DNA of 48,581 nucleotides, from contig DATIPS010000017.1 of NCBI GenBank assembly GCA_035471805.1, positions 1 through 48,581 of the forward strand, given 5' to 3'. Positions within the stretch are counted from its first letter, which is position 1. Each line of letters starts with the position of its first letter. Position numbers and translations under genes: made by a program. Origin of the DNA: Acidimicrobiia bacterium (GTDB lineage Bacteria > Actinomycetota > Acidimicrobiia > Spongiisociales > JAHEDJ01). The notes beneath the pieces were generated by a model that saw nothing but the letters and a program-made list of their open reading frames with translations, ran no database searches and was not told where the DNA came from. Shown here one piece after another: positions 15,132-23,481 of this stretch.

Positions 15132-15673
15132 ACGTTTCCTGGTCTCCTTTGAAAGTCTCGATCTTCTCGAGGGAGACGAGATAGGAGGCACCAGAGTTTC
15201 GGTGGCGGGCGGAACTTTCCGGCGGCGGGGGAAGGGTCGGGCCATTCGAGTTCGGCGATTGGCCCGGTCGGAAGGCGAGATCAGGCCCTGGGGCCGTCCA
15301 TGATCAAACGGATTGCCGCTCCCGCAGAGAAGAATGCTTTTCGTGATCCGGCAGGACCATTTCCCCACATTCGGCAGTCCTGCCAGGAAGCCCTGCCTAT
15401 ATCACCGTCGAGCTCACTCCCGCGGTTCCGGCGCGGAGACTCAGCGCAGTAGTTCGGGGGGCTCCGCTCCGGTCAGGACGCGGCAAGTGCTACCGAGGCC
15501 GGCACGGTCCTTCCCGGCGGTCGGATCGGTTTGCTTCTGAGGCGGACGTTTCGACACCGGAGGCTGCTCGGCCGCTGCCTCACCAACAGGGCAGTCTGCC
15601 TCGCGGCCCGTTCGGCTTCGGATGAGGACGGCGACAACCGCATCGCGTCCCGGGCGTCGAGGATCGGCCGACG
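15132..15673. other. 542-base intergenic stretch upstream of the ECF sigma gene
   Basis: No frame in this stretch has convincing coding character on either strand. It holds the candidate ECF promoter (15175-15200), a short palindrome GGAA/TTCC around 15211-15220, and an 8-bp inverted repeat GGCAGGAC/GTCCTGCC at 15350-15357 and 15377-15384. The remainder shows nothing I can name. The GYD gene to the right is also on the minus strand and ends at 15674, so part of this stretch is its 3' region. Confidence 0.5.
15175..15200 (-). promoter_or_regulatory. Candidate ECF-type promoter of the sigma/anti-sigma operon
   Basis: On the minus strand GAAACT (15200-15195) and CGTC (15178-15175) are separated by 16 bases, the arrangement expected of ECF promoters (GAAC-like -35 and CGTC -10). 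It ends 43 bases before the sigma start codon. ECF sigma operons commonly drive themselves, which makes the location meaningful; the match is short and could be chance. Confidence 0.35.
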
Positions 15674-16003
15674 TTAGTTGGGCGGGACGTAGGCCTCCAG
15701 CGCCGTCTTGGCCGCCGCAATTATTGCGGCCTGCTGGCCGTGGTCGAAGATCTCATGCGATTCGATTTTGGTGATGGCTCCGGTGCTCGCTACGGCCGCA
15801 GCCAGCGCGCTTGCGCTCACACTGTCCGGAAGGTCACTGACGACGAACCCATCGTGATCCCCCTGCATCCAGTAGAACGCCTCTACGGTTCCATCCAATG
15901 CCTCGATCAATGCTGTTGCAGCAGCAGACCGATCGCTGGGATGGTGGATCATGGCCTTTACGGCATCTGCCGAGTACGAGAAGAACGTGATGTACTTCGC
16001 CAC
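15674..16003 (-). CDS. GYD-domain protein
   Basis: A 109-residue protein of the GYD family (dimeric alpha/beta-barrel type). It begins AKYITFFSYSADAVKAMIHHPSDRSAAATALIEALDGTVEAFYWMQGDHDGFVVSDLPD, which carries the family YITFxxY opening and the GDHDGF turn; the Gly-Tyr-Asp signature is here Asp-Gly-Phe. GTG 16003 follows AGGGGA by seven bases. It is a single gene; activity of the family is unknown. Confidence 0.88.
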   Translation of the reverse strand: MAKYITFFSYSADAVKAMIHHPSDRSAAATALIEALDGTVEAFYWMQGDHDGFVVSDLPDSVSASALAAAVASTGAITKIESHEIFDHGQQAAIIAAAKTALEAYVPPN

Positions 16004-16189
16004 TGGTGCGTCCCCTTTTCTAGTCAGCGCAACATCGATTCTATGCGGTCTCCACGGGATGTGCCGGGCGACCGGTGGGAGATGTCGGCGGGGGTCTTCT
16101 TGGAGCTGCCGGGGCGGTCGTGCCGATCGTTCGGTCGGCGCGAGCCGTCTTGATCAATCCACCTGTGATCGGGAGTGTCACGGCGGGTT

Positions 16190-16600
16190 TCACCCGATTT
16201 GCCTCACCTCGGCAACCACCCCGGCCGACCCGATCGGCGCCACCTCGTGTCCGAACGGGGTCAGGGCGGCACCTGCCAGCTTCAGATGTGCGACGGAGAA
16301 GGGGATTCCAATGATCGTTATGGCGTTGATGAGCGCGGCGAGAAGGTGGCCGAGTGCCAGCCAGACTCCTGCGATCAGCATCCAGACCAGATTGGCGAGC
16401 CCGGACCCGACCCCGGCGCCCGGTTTGCGGACCAGCACCCGTCCGAACGGCCACAACGCGTATCCGGCCAAACGGAATGACGCCACTCCGAACGGGATGG
16501 TGAAGATCAATGCGAAAGAAATGAGACCGGCCAGTGCGTAGCCGATGGCAAGCTCCACACCGCCGAGTAGCAGCCACAGTATGTTGCCGATGAGTTTCAC
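16190..16600 (-). CDS. yccF: YccF-family inner membrane protein
   Basis: A 136-residue membrane protein made of two copies of the YccF unit: a hydrophobic helix followed by IPFGVASFRLAGYALWPFGR (residues about 35-54) and IPFSVAHLKLAGAALTPFGHEV (about 100-120). These paired IPFxxxxxKLAxxxxxPFG motifs define the family (DUF307). The entry begins LIGNILWLLLGGVELAIGYALAGL, the usual start. GTG 16600 has a very good GGAGGAG site. Function of the family is unknown. Confidence 0.92.
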   Translation of the reverse strand: MKLIGNILWLLLGGVELAIGYALAGLISFALIFTIPFGVASFRLAGYALWPFGRVLVRKPGAGVGSGLANLVWMLIAGVWLALGHLLAALINAITIIGIPFSVAHLKLAGAALTPFGHEVAPIGSAGVVAEVRQIG

Positions 16601-16788
16601 TTGTGCTCCTCCGGAATCTCGATCCCAGGCTACCGGGGAGCTGTGGTCGATCGCCCGGCCGACTCTCGATTCAGTACCTCCGCCGCGTCCATCGTGGTCC
16701 CGGGCTTTGGCGACCGCTCCCCAACCTCGACGTGAGGTGTCCGGGGCCTGTACGGTGAGGACGCAGCGCGGTGCCCGGAAGGCTGAAC

Positions 16789-17157
16789 ATGCGCGAGAAG
16801 AGCTCGCAGATGATGTTGCTTGCAGTTGCCTTGGCCGTCTCGGCATGCGCCGGCTCACCCGGTGAGTCGTCTGTTCGAGTCGTGGTTGCCGGCGACCAGG
16901 AGGCCGGCCACTCTCTCGCGCCGGGAGACCCCCTGGCAGGTGGGATCGTCCGGTTGTTCGATGGCGACGTTCTGGTGCTGGAGGTGAGGCTCGACGACGA
17001 CGGTCGAGCCTCTGTCGATCCAGCGGCCGGGAGCTACGACGTGCAGGCATTCCTCGAGAGCGACGATTCGGGCTGTTTCTGGGGAGACACGATCTACGAC
17101 GTCGGTTTCCCGCGCAGAACGCTCTTGATTGAAGCCTTTCAGATCTGTTCAGGTTGA
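16789..17157 (+). CDS. Small secreted lipoprotein, function unknown
   Basis: A 122-residue protein with a short signal peptide ending in a lipobox (AVSA-Cys) and then a single beta-rich domain: GGIVRLFDGDVLVLEVRLDDDGRASVDPAAGSYDVQAFLESDD, a pattern like small transthyretin/CNA-B-type folds in which a Gly-Ser-Tyr-Asp-Val strand closes the sheet. Two more Cys (CFWGD and ICSG) may form a disulfide. ATG 16789 has GGAAGG six bases upstream; a GTG at 16771 is less suitable. No family recognised. Confidence 0.75.
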   Translation: MREKSSQMMLLAVALAVSACAGSPGESSVRVVVAGDQEAGHSLAPGDPLAGGIVRLFDGDVLVLEVRLDDDGRASVDPAAGSYDVQAFLESDDSGCFWGDTIYDVGFPRRTLLIEAFQICSG

Positions 17158-17342
17158 CACGGACGGCTCCTCGTGGCGAGCACCTGTAGAACCGTCCAAC
17201 CGGGTCACGAGAGCTCTTGGAGAGGGTGCGTCGATTCTGTTTGCGGCCGCCGCGCAGGACGGGACCACAAACCCCGGACCGGCAGATCCCGGCGATTCCG
17301 CGGCCGGTGTAGGTTTAGCCGTACCAGGCTCAGGAGGAGGAG

Positions 17343-17519
17343 TTGTTACGCAAGGGCACCAGGGTCAAGGAACTCACCAAGAAGACCGGGCAGAAGCCGA
17401 GAACCGGCAAGGTGGTCGGATTCCATCACGACTCGGTAGAGGTGCAATGGGACGATGGGCATCGATCTTCTCTCTCGGGCGCACTGCTCGTCCCTCGTGA
17501 GAAGTCGAAAACGGGCTGA
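17343..17519 (+). CDS. 58-residue DUF1918-like small beta-barrel protein (TTG start)
   Basis: A short frame with TTG start preceded by AGGAGGAGGAG. The 58 residues read RKGTRVKEL, TGKVVGF, VEVQWDDGHRSSLSGALLVP: the sequence of an SH3-like barrel of the DUF1918 kind, in which a G-K-V strand is followed by V-x-W-D-D-G-H. The tail is Lys-rich. It ends 93 bases before the next lipoprotein gene and may be transcribed with it. Family match is by pattern only. Confidence 0.7.
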   Translation: MLRKGTRVKELTKKTGQKPRTGKVVGFHHDSVEVQWDDGHRSSLSGALLVPREKSKTG

Positions 17520-17612
17520 ACCCGTCGCCGCGTGTCGGGCCGGGGTTGCACTGGACGGGCGCGGTTGGGAAACCAGAGCGTAGGCTCGACAGAACCAGCT
17601 GGAGGAGGGTTG

Positions 17613-18119
17613 ATGAAGAGCGTGGCTTTGATGATCGGGTTCGTCCTCCTAACCGGCTGCCAGGCTTCGGCGAACCAACCCGGCAATCCCGGGTCCGCCC
17701 CTGTCGACGCCAACGGCCCGACGACCACGTCCCCCGCTGCGCCGACGACCACGTCGACCGCTGCACCGACGACATCATCGGCCTCAGTGTCTCTGGACGG
17801 ACCACTTGCCGACCTCCGGGATCTGGCTTTCGCCTATTGGGAAGCTTTCAACGCCTACGACACCGAGAGCGTGCTCGCCTACCTGGAGACCGGCTACCGG
17901 CTCGAACGGGAAGGTGAGATCCGGGACGACATCGGCCGGCTGAGCACATTCGGAGTGAAGCTCGGGATCAGTGAGCTGAGCCCACCAGAAATGCTGGCAT
18001 CCGACCGTGCCGAGATGTACCTCGAGATGAGCGAACCGCTCGGCAAGAGGACGATACGAATGGGGTTCCTTCTCGCGGAGGGCGCCTGGGTGATCGACTT
18101 CGCCGAGGAATCAGGGTGA
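17613..18119 (+). CDS. Lipoprotein with Thr/Ala-rich linker and NTF2-like domain
   Basis: A 168-residue lipoprotein: signal peptide ending LLTG-Cys, a 45-residue linker dominated by Thr, Ala, Pro and Ser (PTTTSPAAPTTTS), then about 100 residues starting with LAFAYWEAFNAYDTESVLAYLETGYRLEREGEI, the helical entry typical of SnoaL/NTF2-like domains, followed by strands ending in GAWVIDFAEE. ATG 17613 has GGAGGAG upstream. The linker would lift the domain through the cell wall. Function unknown. Confidence 0.8.
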   Translation: MKSVALMIGFVLLTGCQASANQPGNPGSAPVDANGPTTTSPAAPTTTSTAAPTTSSASVSLDGPLADLRDLAFAYWEAFNAYDTESVLAYLETGYRLEREGEIRDDIGRLSTFGVKLGISELSPPEMLASDRAEMYLEMSEPLGKRTIRMGFLLAEGAWVIDFAEESG

Positions 18120-18458
18120 CTTGCCGCGCCATGAGGTCTTGTCGGATGGGGCTTGGCGATCGCCCTTTCTGATTGAAACCCCCTTTGCGGGGGTGCCGGC
18201 CCCCTGGACGTTGGTCCCGAACGAGCCACCCCCCGAACCGGTGTCACGGGCGGGGATGCGGGATCCGGGTACCCGGCTACCGCATAGGTAGTGCCCGGAC
18301 CCGCCGGTCCGGGCATCAACCCCCTGGCTTCGTCGCCGCGGAACGGCCGGCTTATGGGGCCGGTCCCGGAAAAGAGTCACACGGCAGAATCTCTGCGAAA
18401 CGCCACTACCTAGCCTCTCCCGCATGGTTACTCTGCGGCGAGACGAGGAGGACTGCAG
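18120..18458 (+). other. 339-base GC-rich intergenic stretch with several strong stem-loops
   Basis: No coding frame is convincing. It holds at least three stems: ACCCCC/GGGGGT with a TTTGC loop (18178-18194); a longer one, ATGCGG (18256-18261) with CCGCAT (18280-18285), enclosing the perfect palindrome CCGGGTACCCGG (18265-18276); and GCCCGGACC/GGTCCGGGC with a CGCC loop (18293-18314). The last may end the lipoprotein transcript. The stems follow one another with little spacer, as in a structured RNA or leader; the next gene starts at 18459. A cis-regulatory or small RNA is possible but unproven. Confidence 0.45.
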
Positions 18459-18743
18459 ATGATTCTCTCCATGGCCCATGCGGAGATCCCGAAGGCCGAT
18501 CATGACAATCTCGTCGGGGAATGGTCCGATCTCGTGGTCGGAGACCGCCCCGCCGGTCTGGTGGCGGCCTACCTGTTGACGGACGGCGACTACCTGCGTG
18601 TTGCGGCAGTCTGGAAAACCATTGAAGACCACGACAGGGCTCTCAACGAGGAGAAGACCCATCCGGCATTCCAGGTTTTCGAAGCCGCCGGAGCAGATCC
18701 GCATCATGTCGTTATGAGGGTGATGGGATCAATCGGCGCCTGA
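18459..18743 (+). CDS. ABM-like dimeric alpha/beta-barrel protein
   Basis: A 94-residue protein with the layout of antibiotic-biosynthesis-monooxygenase-like (ferredoxin-fold) proteins: opening strand MILSMAHAEI, helix PKADHDNLVGEWSDLV, then LVAAYLLTDGDYLRVAAVWKTIEDHDRALNEEKTHPAFQVFEAAG and a closing strand HHVVMRVMGSI. GAGGAGGA precedes ATG 18459 by about six bases. Such proteins act on small aromatic or haem-like substrates or are simple binding proteins; none can be named here. Confidence 0.8.
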   Translation: MILSMAHAEIPKADHDNLVGEWSDLVVGDRPAGLVAAYLLTDGDYLRVAAVWKTIEDHDRALNEEKTHPAFQVFEAAGADPHHVVMRVMGSIGA

Positions 18744-18765
18744 GCACTCACGGTTCAGGCCCGGT

Positions 18766-20235
18766 CTATTCGAAGTGACGGACGTCTTCCCAGATTTCCG
18801 CCAACTGCCGCTCGGGAGCCAGGCAGAGAAACAGCGGTAACCCGGCTTCTTCGTTCTCGACTCCGTACGGATTCGAAATCTTGCCTACCTCGGCCGTGTC
18901 CGGGCAGATGCGCCGCAGCACGTCCCCGACCCAGCCGACCCCGATCACCGGGCCGTGCCGGTCGGGAGGGCCCCACAGCCAGTAGTTGTTGTGGCCGCTC
19001 ACCGCCGGCGGAAGCCCCGCGTCCGGCCCCAGGACGTCGACGGCACCGGCTTCACCATACGACCCGGTGAAGATCGCAACCTCGCCGCGCTGTTCGGCCG
19101 GGATCGACCGGTGGACGGCTGCTACCTGGTCGACCAGCTCGGGCCAGCCGATCGTTTCCCCCAGTTCTCCCGTCGCGTCGAGTGCCGACATAGAGGAGGG
19201 CGGGAGCAGCGGCAAGGCAATGAACAAACCGATGATGATGCCGGCTGCACCGGCGCCCGCCATCACCCGCTTGCCCGTCCCCTGCAACTGCTCGAACCAC
19301 AGAGCACCGGCGGCCAGCAGAGCCGGGAACAGGGGAGCGACGTAGTACGACTTGCCGCCGGTGAGGAGAAAGAACACGAAGAGCAGTCCGAATGTCGATG
19401 CAAGCGGCTGCCACCGGCGCAGGTCTGGTGAACGGGCCAGGCGCCACAGTCCGACGGCCGCCGGCACCGCCAGCGTTATCGACAGAATGCCGACCTGCTC
19501 GAGCACGAACGCCACCGGGCCGTCGCTGCGGTTTGCGAGTGCACGAGCCATCTCCAACTGCGGCCAGTCGTTGGCTGCCTGCCAGATCAGATTGGGCAAC
19601 GCCAGCAGTGCCGCCGCACCGGCACCCATCCACGGCCACCGGCCGGCCAGCAGCCTGCGCTGTTTCGAAGCCACGACGGCGATCAGGACGGCCACTGCGA
19701 GCAATCCGATCAGATGCTTGTTCTGCAGGCCGATACCCACGACCAGCCCGAGAACCAGCCACTCGCGTTGATCTCCGCCGTCCAACAATCGGATGAGCAT
19801 CCAGACGGCGAGCGTCCAGAGGAAGTAGTCGAACGTGGCAGTGCTCAGCAAGTGCCCGACCGCCAATGCCACCCCGGCACCGCCGGCGGTCACTCCGGCG
19901 AAGATCTGAGCAACCGGTCCGCCACCGAACCGCCGGGCCATCGATCCGGCCAGGAGCACCACACCGCCGATGGCCAGGGCCGACAGGAAACGGAGGGCGA
20001 ATGGGGACGTCCCGCCGACGGTCTCGGCCAGTCGGGCGATCGCCGGAGTGAGCGGCGGCTGATCGACGAATCCCCAGTCGAGCCTTCGCCCGGCGACGAT
20101 GAAGTACAGCTCGTCGCGGTGGAACCCGTAGCGACCGGCCATGGACAGCAACAAGACGATCACACCGCCGGATGTCCACCACAGCGGACGCGGCAGCCGG
20201 CTGGAGGGCGCATCGGACGGCGGTCGGTATTCCAT
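18766..20235 (-). CDS. GT39-type membrane glycosyltransferase (ArnT/PMT-like)
   Basis: A 489-residue integral membrane protein with about ten to eleven helices and the GT39/ArnT-type lumenal motif in the first loop, YGFHRDELYFIVAGRRLDWGFVDQPPLTP, where Asp-Glu is the expected catalytic pair. Later SYYVAPLFPALLAAGA is the usual family segment. The last 130 residues are a soluble C-terminal domain (IFTGSYGEAGAVD, SGHNNYWLWGP). Such enzymes move sugars from polyprenyl-phosphate carriers to lipid or protein on the outer face. ATG 20235 is the best family-length start; a second ATG at 20277 lacks a ribosome site. Confidence 0.88.
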   Translation of the reverse strand: MEYRPPSDAPSSRLPRPLWWTSGGVIVLLLSMAGRYGFHRDELYFIVAGRRLDWGFVDQPPLTPAIARLAETVGGTSPFALRFLSALAIGGVVLLAGSMARRFGGGPVAQIFAGVTAGGAGVALAVGHLLSTATFDYFLWTLAVWMLIRLLDGGDQREWLVLGLVVGIGLQNKHLIGLLAVAVLIAVVASKQRRLLAGRWPWMGAGAAALLALPNLIWQAANDWPQLEMARALANRSDGPVAFVLEQVGILSITLAVPAAVGLWRLARSPDLRRWQPLASTFGLLFVFFLLTGGKSYYVAPLFPALLAAGALWFEQLQGTGKRVMAGAGAAGIIIGLFIALPLLPPSSMSALDATGELGETIGWPELVDQVAAVHRSIPAEQRGEVAIFTGSYGEAGAVDVLGPDAGLPPAVSGHNNYWLWGPPDRHGPVIGVGWVGDVLRRICPDTAEVGKISNPYGVENEEAGLPLFLCLAPERQLAEIWEDVRHFE

Positions 20236-20415
20236 CAGCTCTGATCCCTTCGACAGGGCCGCCGCGAACAGGAACATCGAATGCCACCGCGGCCGGTTCG
20301 ACAGTAGCGCGGCCGCCGGACGGTCGCCGTCGTTCCGGGCTCGCAGTTGCCCGGGGCCCAGGTTTCAAACCCCCGGCCTACCGACCACCGACCGGAAGAG
20401 GGGGAGCTATTCGAC

Positions 20416-21192
20416 CTACCTCGTTGCTCCTCGGGCGGAATTTCTCAGAATGAACTCGAGCACGCGTTGCCAGGCATCGGCCGACTCGGCGGCGAACTCT
20501 TCCTGGCTCCGGTCGAAGAACGAATGTGGTGCTGCCGGATAGGTGATCACTTCATGCTCGACGCCCGCCGCAGCCAGAGCTTCCTGGAAGGCGGCGATCG
20601 ACTCTGCCGGAATCCCCGGATCATCGCCACCCATCAGCCCGAGCACCGGGCAGCTCATTTCGGGGACGCGGTCGATCACCGTCCCTGCACCGGCGGGGAA
20701 CTCCCGGTTCGGGACCCCGTAGAAGCCGATCGCGCCGGACAAACCGTGGCCGTTGGCCGCCTGATGCCAGGAGTTGCCGCCTCCGAAACAAAACCCGACC
20801 GTGAATAGTTTCCGGTCGGGATTCCCGGCCCGAAGGTGAGCCACAGCCGCCGCAACATCTCTTCTCACCCCATCGGCCGTAGTGCGGGGAATGTGCTCCA
20901 TGTAATCGAAAGCCTCGTCGCGTACCCCGACTCCGGCGGTCCGGCCGAAATAGTCGATGGCGATCGAGTCGTAGCCGACCTCGGCGAACCGTTCGGCCAG
21001 TTCCTGATAGAAGCCGAAGAGTCCTCGAACATCGGGCAGCACGATCACTGCTGCATCGCCGGGTTCGTCGGCATATGCCTCGAATGCGGCAAACCGGTTC
21101 CCGTCCGAGGACTCCAGGACCAGGTCCCGATGGTTGACGGATGCGCCCGACACAGGGCGAATTGGAGGCGTGGCGTTGGCATCGACACACAT
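20416..21192 (-). CDS. Dienelactone hydrolase family protein
   Basis: A 258-residue alpha/beta hydrolase of the dienelactone hydrolase family. The catalytic triad is visible: nucleophile Cys135 in GFCFGGG, Asp190/191 in MGGDDPGIP, His223 in APHSFFDR. DVRGLFGFYQELAERFAEVGYDSIAIDYFGRTAG is the family opening. Cytoplasmic, acting on small cyclic esters or related compounds. ATG 21192 has GGAG ten bases upstream. The same frame continues open to 22191 on this strand, but that part is antisense to the acyltransferase gene and is not coding. Confidence 0.93.
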   Translation of the reverse strand: MCVDANATPPIRPVSGASVNHRDLVLESSDGNRFAAFEAYADEPGDAAVIVLPDVRGLFGFYQELAERFAEVGYDSIAIDYFGRTAGVGVRDEAFDYMEHIPRTTADGVRRDVAAAVAHLRAGNPDRKLFTVGFCFGGGNSWHQAANGHGLSGAIGFYGVPNREFPAGAGTVIDRVPEMSCPVLGLMGGDDPGIPAESIAAFQEALAAAGVEHEVITYPAAPHSFFDRSQEEFAAESADAWQRVLEFILRNSARGATR

Positions 21193-21285
21193 GAGGCAGG
21201 GCTCCCCTTCGTCTGATTGCGCAACGATACCCGCCCGCACGTTCCGGCTGCCCGATAATGGGGATACATCCCGGAGGAGACGGAC

Positions 21286-22611
21286 ACGAAGAAGTATCTC
21301 GCCTACACGGCGCGCCTGGCGGCCGGGACTCCGGCCAGCCGGAACCGGACGGTCGATTTCTGGCGCGCTCTGGCGATTCTGGTTGTCATGTTCGGTCACT
21401 GGCTGGCCGCCTCGATCTGGTTGCGACCGGACGGTGAGATTGCCCTCCTCAACTCTCTCGAGTGGATTCCCTACTCCGGCTGGGTCACCTGGGTGGTTCA
21501 GGTCATGCCGATCTTCTTCCTGGCCGGCGGCTACGCCAACGCCCGGGGCCTTCGCAAGGTAATCGCCGGCGAGGAGCTCGGCCGTGACTGGATCACGGCA
21601 CGCGCCCGGCGCATGTTCACACCGGTCATACCCCTGCTGATTGTGTGGGTGGCGTTGATAACGGCCATGCGAACCTTCGCCCCACCGGAGGTCGTGTACG
21701 CCGGGGCGATGTCGGCCACGGTGCCGCTCTGGTTCCTGGCCGTCTACATCACCCTCACCGCCATGGCTCCGCTCACCCATGCCTGGTGGCGCCGGTTCGG
21801 GCCGGTCACAATTCTGGTTCCGGCGGTCGCCGCGATCGGGGTCGACGTGGCCCGGTTCAGATTCGAGGTGCCGGGTGTCGCCTGGGTCAACTTCCTGTTC
21901 GTGTGGGCGACCGTTCATCAGATCGGCTACTGGTGGGCGGCCAAGGATGAGGCCGGGGGAGTACCGGCTCGCACCGGTTGGACGATGGCAGGGGCGGTGC
22001 TCGCCGCCCTGATCGCCGTCACCTGGGCCGGTTGGTATCCGGTGGCGATGGTCGGTGTGCCCGGAGCCGGGGTCACCAACATGACGCCACCCACGTTCGC
22101 CATCGCCATGCTGGGCATGATTCAGCTGGGGATCATCCTCGGCGCTCAGCCGGCCGTGCGCCGCCTCACCGCCCGGGCCAGGGCCTGGCACGCCGTTGTG
22201 GCCGTCTCAGGCGTGATAATGACGCTCTATCTGTGGCACCTTTCGGCGATGTCTCTGGTAGCAGCCGCCGGGTTGTTCACCTTCGACGGGGCGATTTTCA
22301 AGATCGAACCGGGAACCGGGCTCTGGTGGATCACGCGCCCGGTCTGGCTGATGATCCTGGCCGCAGTTGCACTGGTCCTGGTGGCGGTGTTCGCCCGGTT
22401 CGAGTGGCGGATCAGCGACGCACCGTTCCCCCACACGCGACGGGTGGTGACCATCGGCGTTTTGCTGCTGGCCGGTTCGGCGGCGGCGGTGGCCCAGATC
22501 GGGATCGCCACGTCTGAAGCCGTCGTGCGGTGGAGCATCCCCGGAGCGGCTATTGCCGGCGCGCTGATGCTGGGAGCGCTGCCGGCCGCCAGGAAGGGTG
22601 GCCGGAGATGA
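21286..22611 (+). CDS. Acyltransferase-3 family membrane protein with apparent ACG start
   Basis: A membrane acyltransferase of the OafA/acyltransferase-3 type, about ten helices. The family opening RTVDFWRALAILVVMFGHWLAA (with the conserved Arg-Ala-Leu-Ala and His) begins well upstream of the first ATG (21388), so that ATG cannot be the true start. Going upstream, the frame closes with a TAA at 21256-21258 and has no ATG, GTG or TTG. GGAGGAG at 21273-21279 is six bases before ACG 21286, so an ACG start (441 residues) is the simplest reading; CTG 21316 is an alternative. Its stop overlaps the next gene (ATGA). Such enzymes acylate surface glycans or lipids. Confidence 0.82.
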   Translation, partial: TKKYLAYTARLAAGTPASRNRTVDFWRALAILVVMFGHWLAASIWLRPDGEIALLNSLEWIPYSGWVTWVVQVMPIFFLAGGYANARGLRKVIAGEELGRDWITARARRMFTPVIPLLIVWVALITAMRTFAPPEVVYAGAMSATVPLWFLAVYITLTAMAPLTHAWWRRFGPVTILVPAVAAIGVDVARFRFEVPGVAWVNFLFVWATVHQIGYWWAAKDEAGGVPARTGWTMAGAVLAALIAVTWAGWYPVAMVGVPGAGVTNMTPPTFAIAMLGMIQLGIILGAQPAVRRLTARARAWHAVVAVSGVIMTLYLWHLSAMSLVAAAGLFTFDGAIFKIEPGTGLWWITRPVWLMILAAVALVLVAVFARFEWRISDAPFPHTRRVVTIGVLLLAGSAAAVAQIGIATSEAVVRWSIPGAAIAGALMLGALPAARKGGRR

Positions 22612-23426
22612 CCGCGTCGGGTCCCGCCGGGCGCCAGGGGCCGGTCCGTCGCCCGCCGCCCCCGTTCCGCCGGGTGACGGTGAGACGGACGGAATCTCTG
22701 TCGCCGCGGATGGTCCGGGTCACCTTGGGCGGGTCGGAACTCGACGGCCTGGTCGTAGACGAGCCGGGAGCGAGCGTTCGCCTGTTGCTACCTTCGCCGG
22801 GAAAGGGAGAGCTGATCATTCCGGAATGGAACGGCAACGAGTTCCTCCTTCCCGACGGTATTCGGCCGGTGATCAGAACCTTCACGCCGCGGCGCGTTGA
22901 TCCCGTGAACCTCGAACTGGACCTCGACATCGTATTGCACGAAGGTGGAATCGCGTCGGGGTGGGCAGAATCGGCGACGGCGGGTGCCCCCGCCGCGATA
23001 TCCGGTCCCGGCCGTGGCTACGTCCCCGATGAAGAGGCAGAGTCTTTCCTACTCGGCGGCGACGAGAGCGCCATCCCGGCGATCAGTCAGCTGCTCGAGG
23101 CCATCCCGCAACGGACACCGGTCGTAGTGCACATCGAGATCGTCGATCCGGATGCCCGGCTGGCGCTGCCCGACCATCCGAAGGTATCGGTGTCCTGGCA
23201 CCCGGCGGTCACCGGTGGGCGCCCGGGAGATGCTCTCGTCGCGGCAATCGAAGGCACCGGGATCGCTCCGGGAACCCGCATCTGGGTAGCGGGTGAAGCA
23301 GCGGCCGTCCACCGCATTCGTCGCAACCTATTCGAGCAGCGCGGGATCCCCCGCTCGCAGGCAACGGTCCGGGGCTACTGGAAACACACCGGCGACGACG
23401 CCGGCCTTGCTCCGCCTGCTCCGTGA
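22608..23426 (+). CDS. Siderophore-interacting FAD-binding reductase
   Basis: A 272-residue flavoprotein of the siderophore-interacting protein family, which releases iron from ferric siderophores using NAD(P)H. It shows VRRTESLSPRMVRVTLGG (first strand of the FAD barrel), the FAD signature IRPVIRTFTPRRVD, the pyrophosphate loop SGPGRGYVP, LLGGDESAIPAISQLLEAIP and the late GTRIWVAGEAAAVHRIRRNLFEQRGIPRSQATVRGYWKHTGDD block that is diagnostic. ATG 22608 overlaps the acyltransferase stop, so the two are one operon. The probable selenoprotein starts 55 bases downstream on the same strand. Confidence 0.93.
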   Translation: MTASGPAGRQGPVRRPPPPFRRVTVRRTESLSPRMVRVTLGGSELDGLVVDEPGASVRLLLPSPGKGELIIPEWNGNEFLLPDGIRPVIRTFTPRRVDPVNLELDLDIVLHEGGIASGWAESATAGAPAAISGPGRGYVPDEEAESFLLGGDESAIPAISQLLEAIPQRTPVVVHIEIVDPDARLALPDHPKVSVSWHPAVTGGRPGDALVAAIEGTGIAPGTRIWVAGEAAAVHRIRRNLFEQRGIPRSQATVRGYWKHTGDDAGLAPPAP

Positions 23427-23481
23427 TGTTCCTATCGGCAGGAATTGTCCATAGTCGAGAATCCGCGCCAGACTCCCATCC

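Noticed and set aside
18170-18330. ydaO/c-di-AMP, cobalamin or SAM-IV riboswitch
   Set aside because: None of their conserved core sequences is present; the following gene is also not a typical target. Left as unassigned structure.
20341-20420. tRNA-like cloverleaf near a TTTCAAACC loop
   Set aside because: No acceptor or anticodon stem can be formed with correct spacing on either strand; it is a simple GGCC palindrome region.
20416-22191. 591-residue minus-strand frame as one long gene
   Set aside because: Only residues from MCVDANATPP onward match dienelactone hydrolase; the rest is antisense to the acyltransferase with Arg/Gly/His-rich shadow composition.
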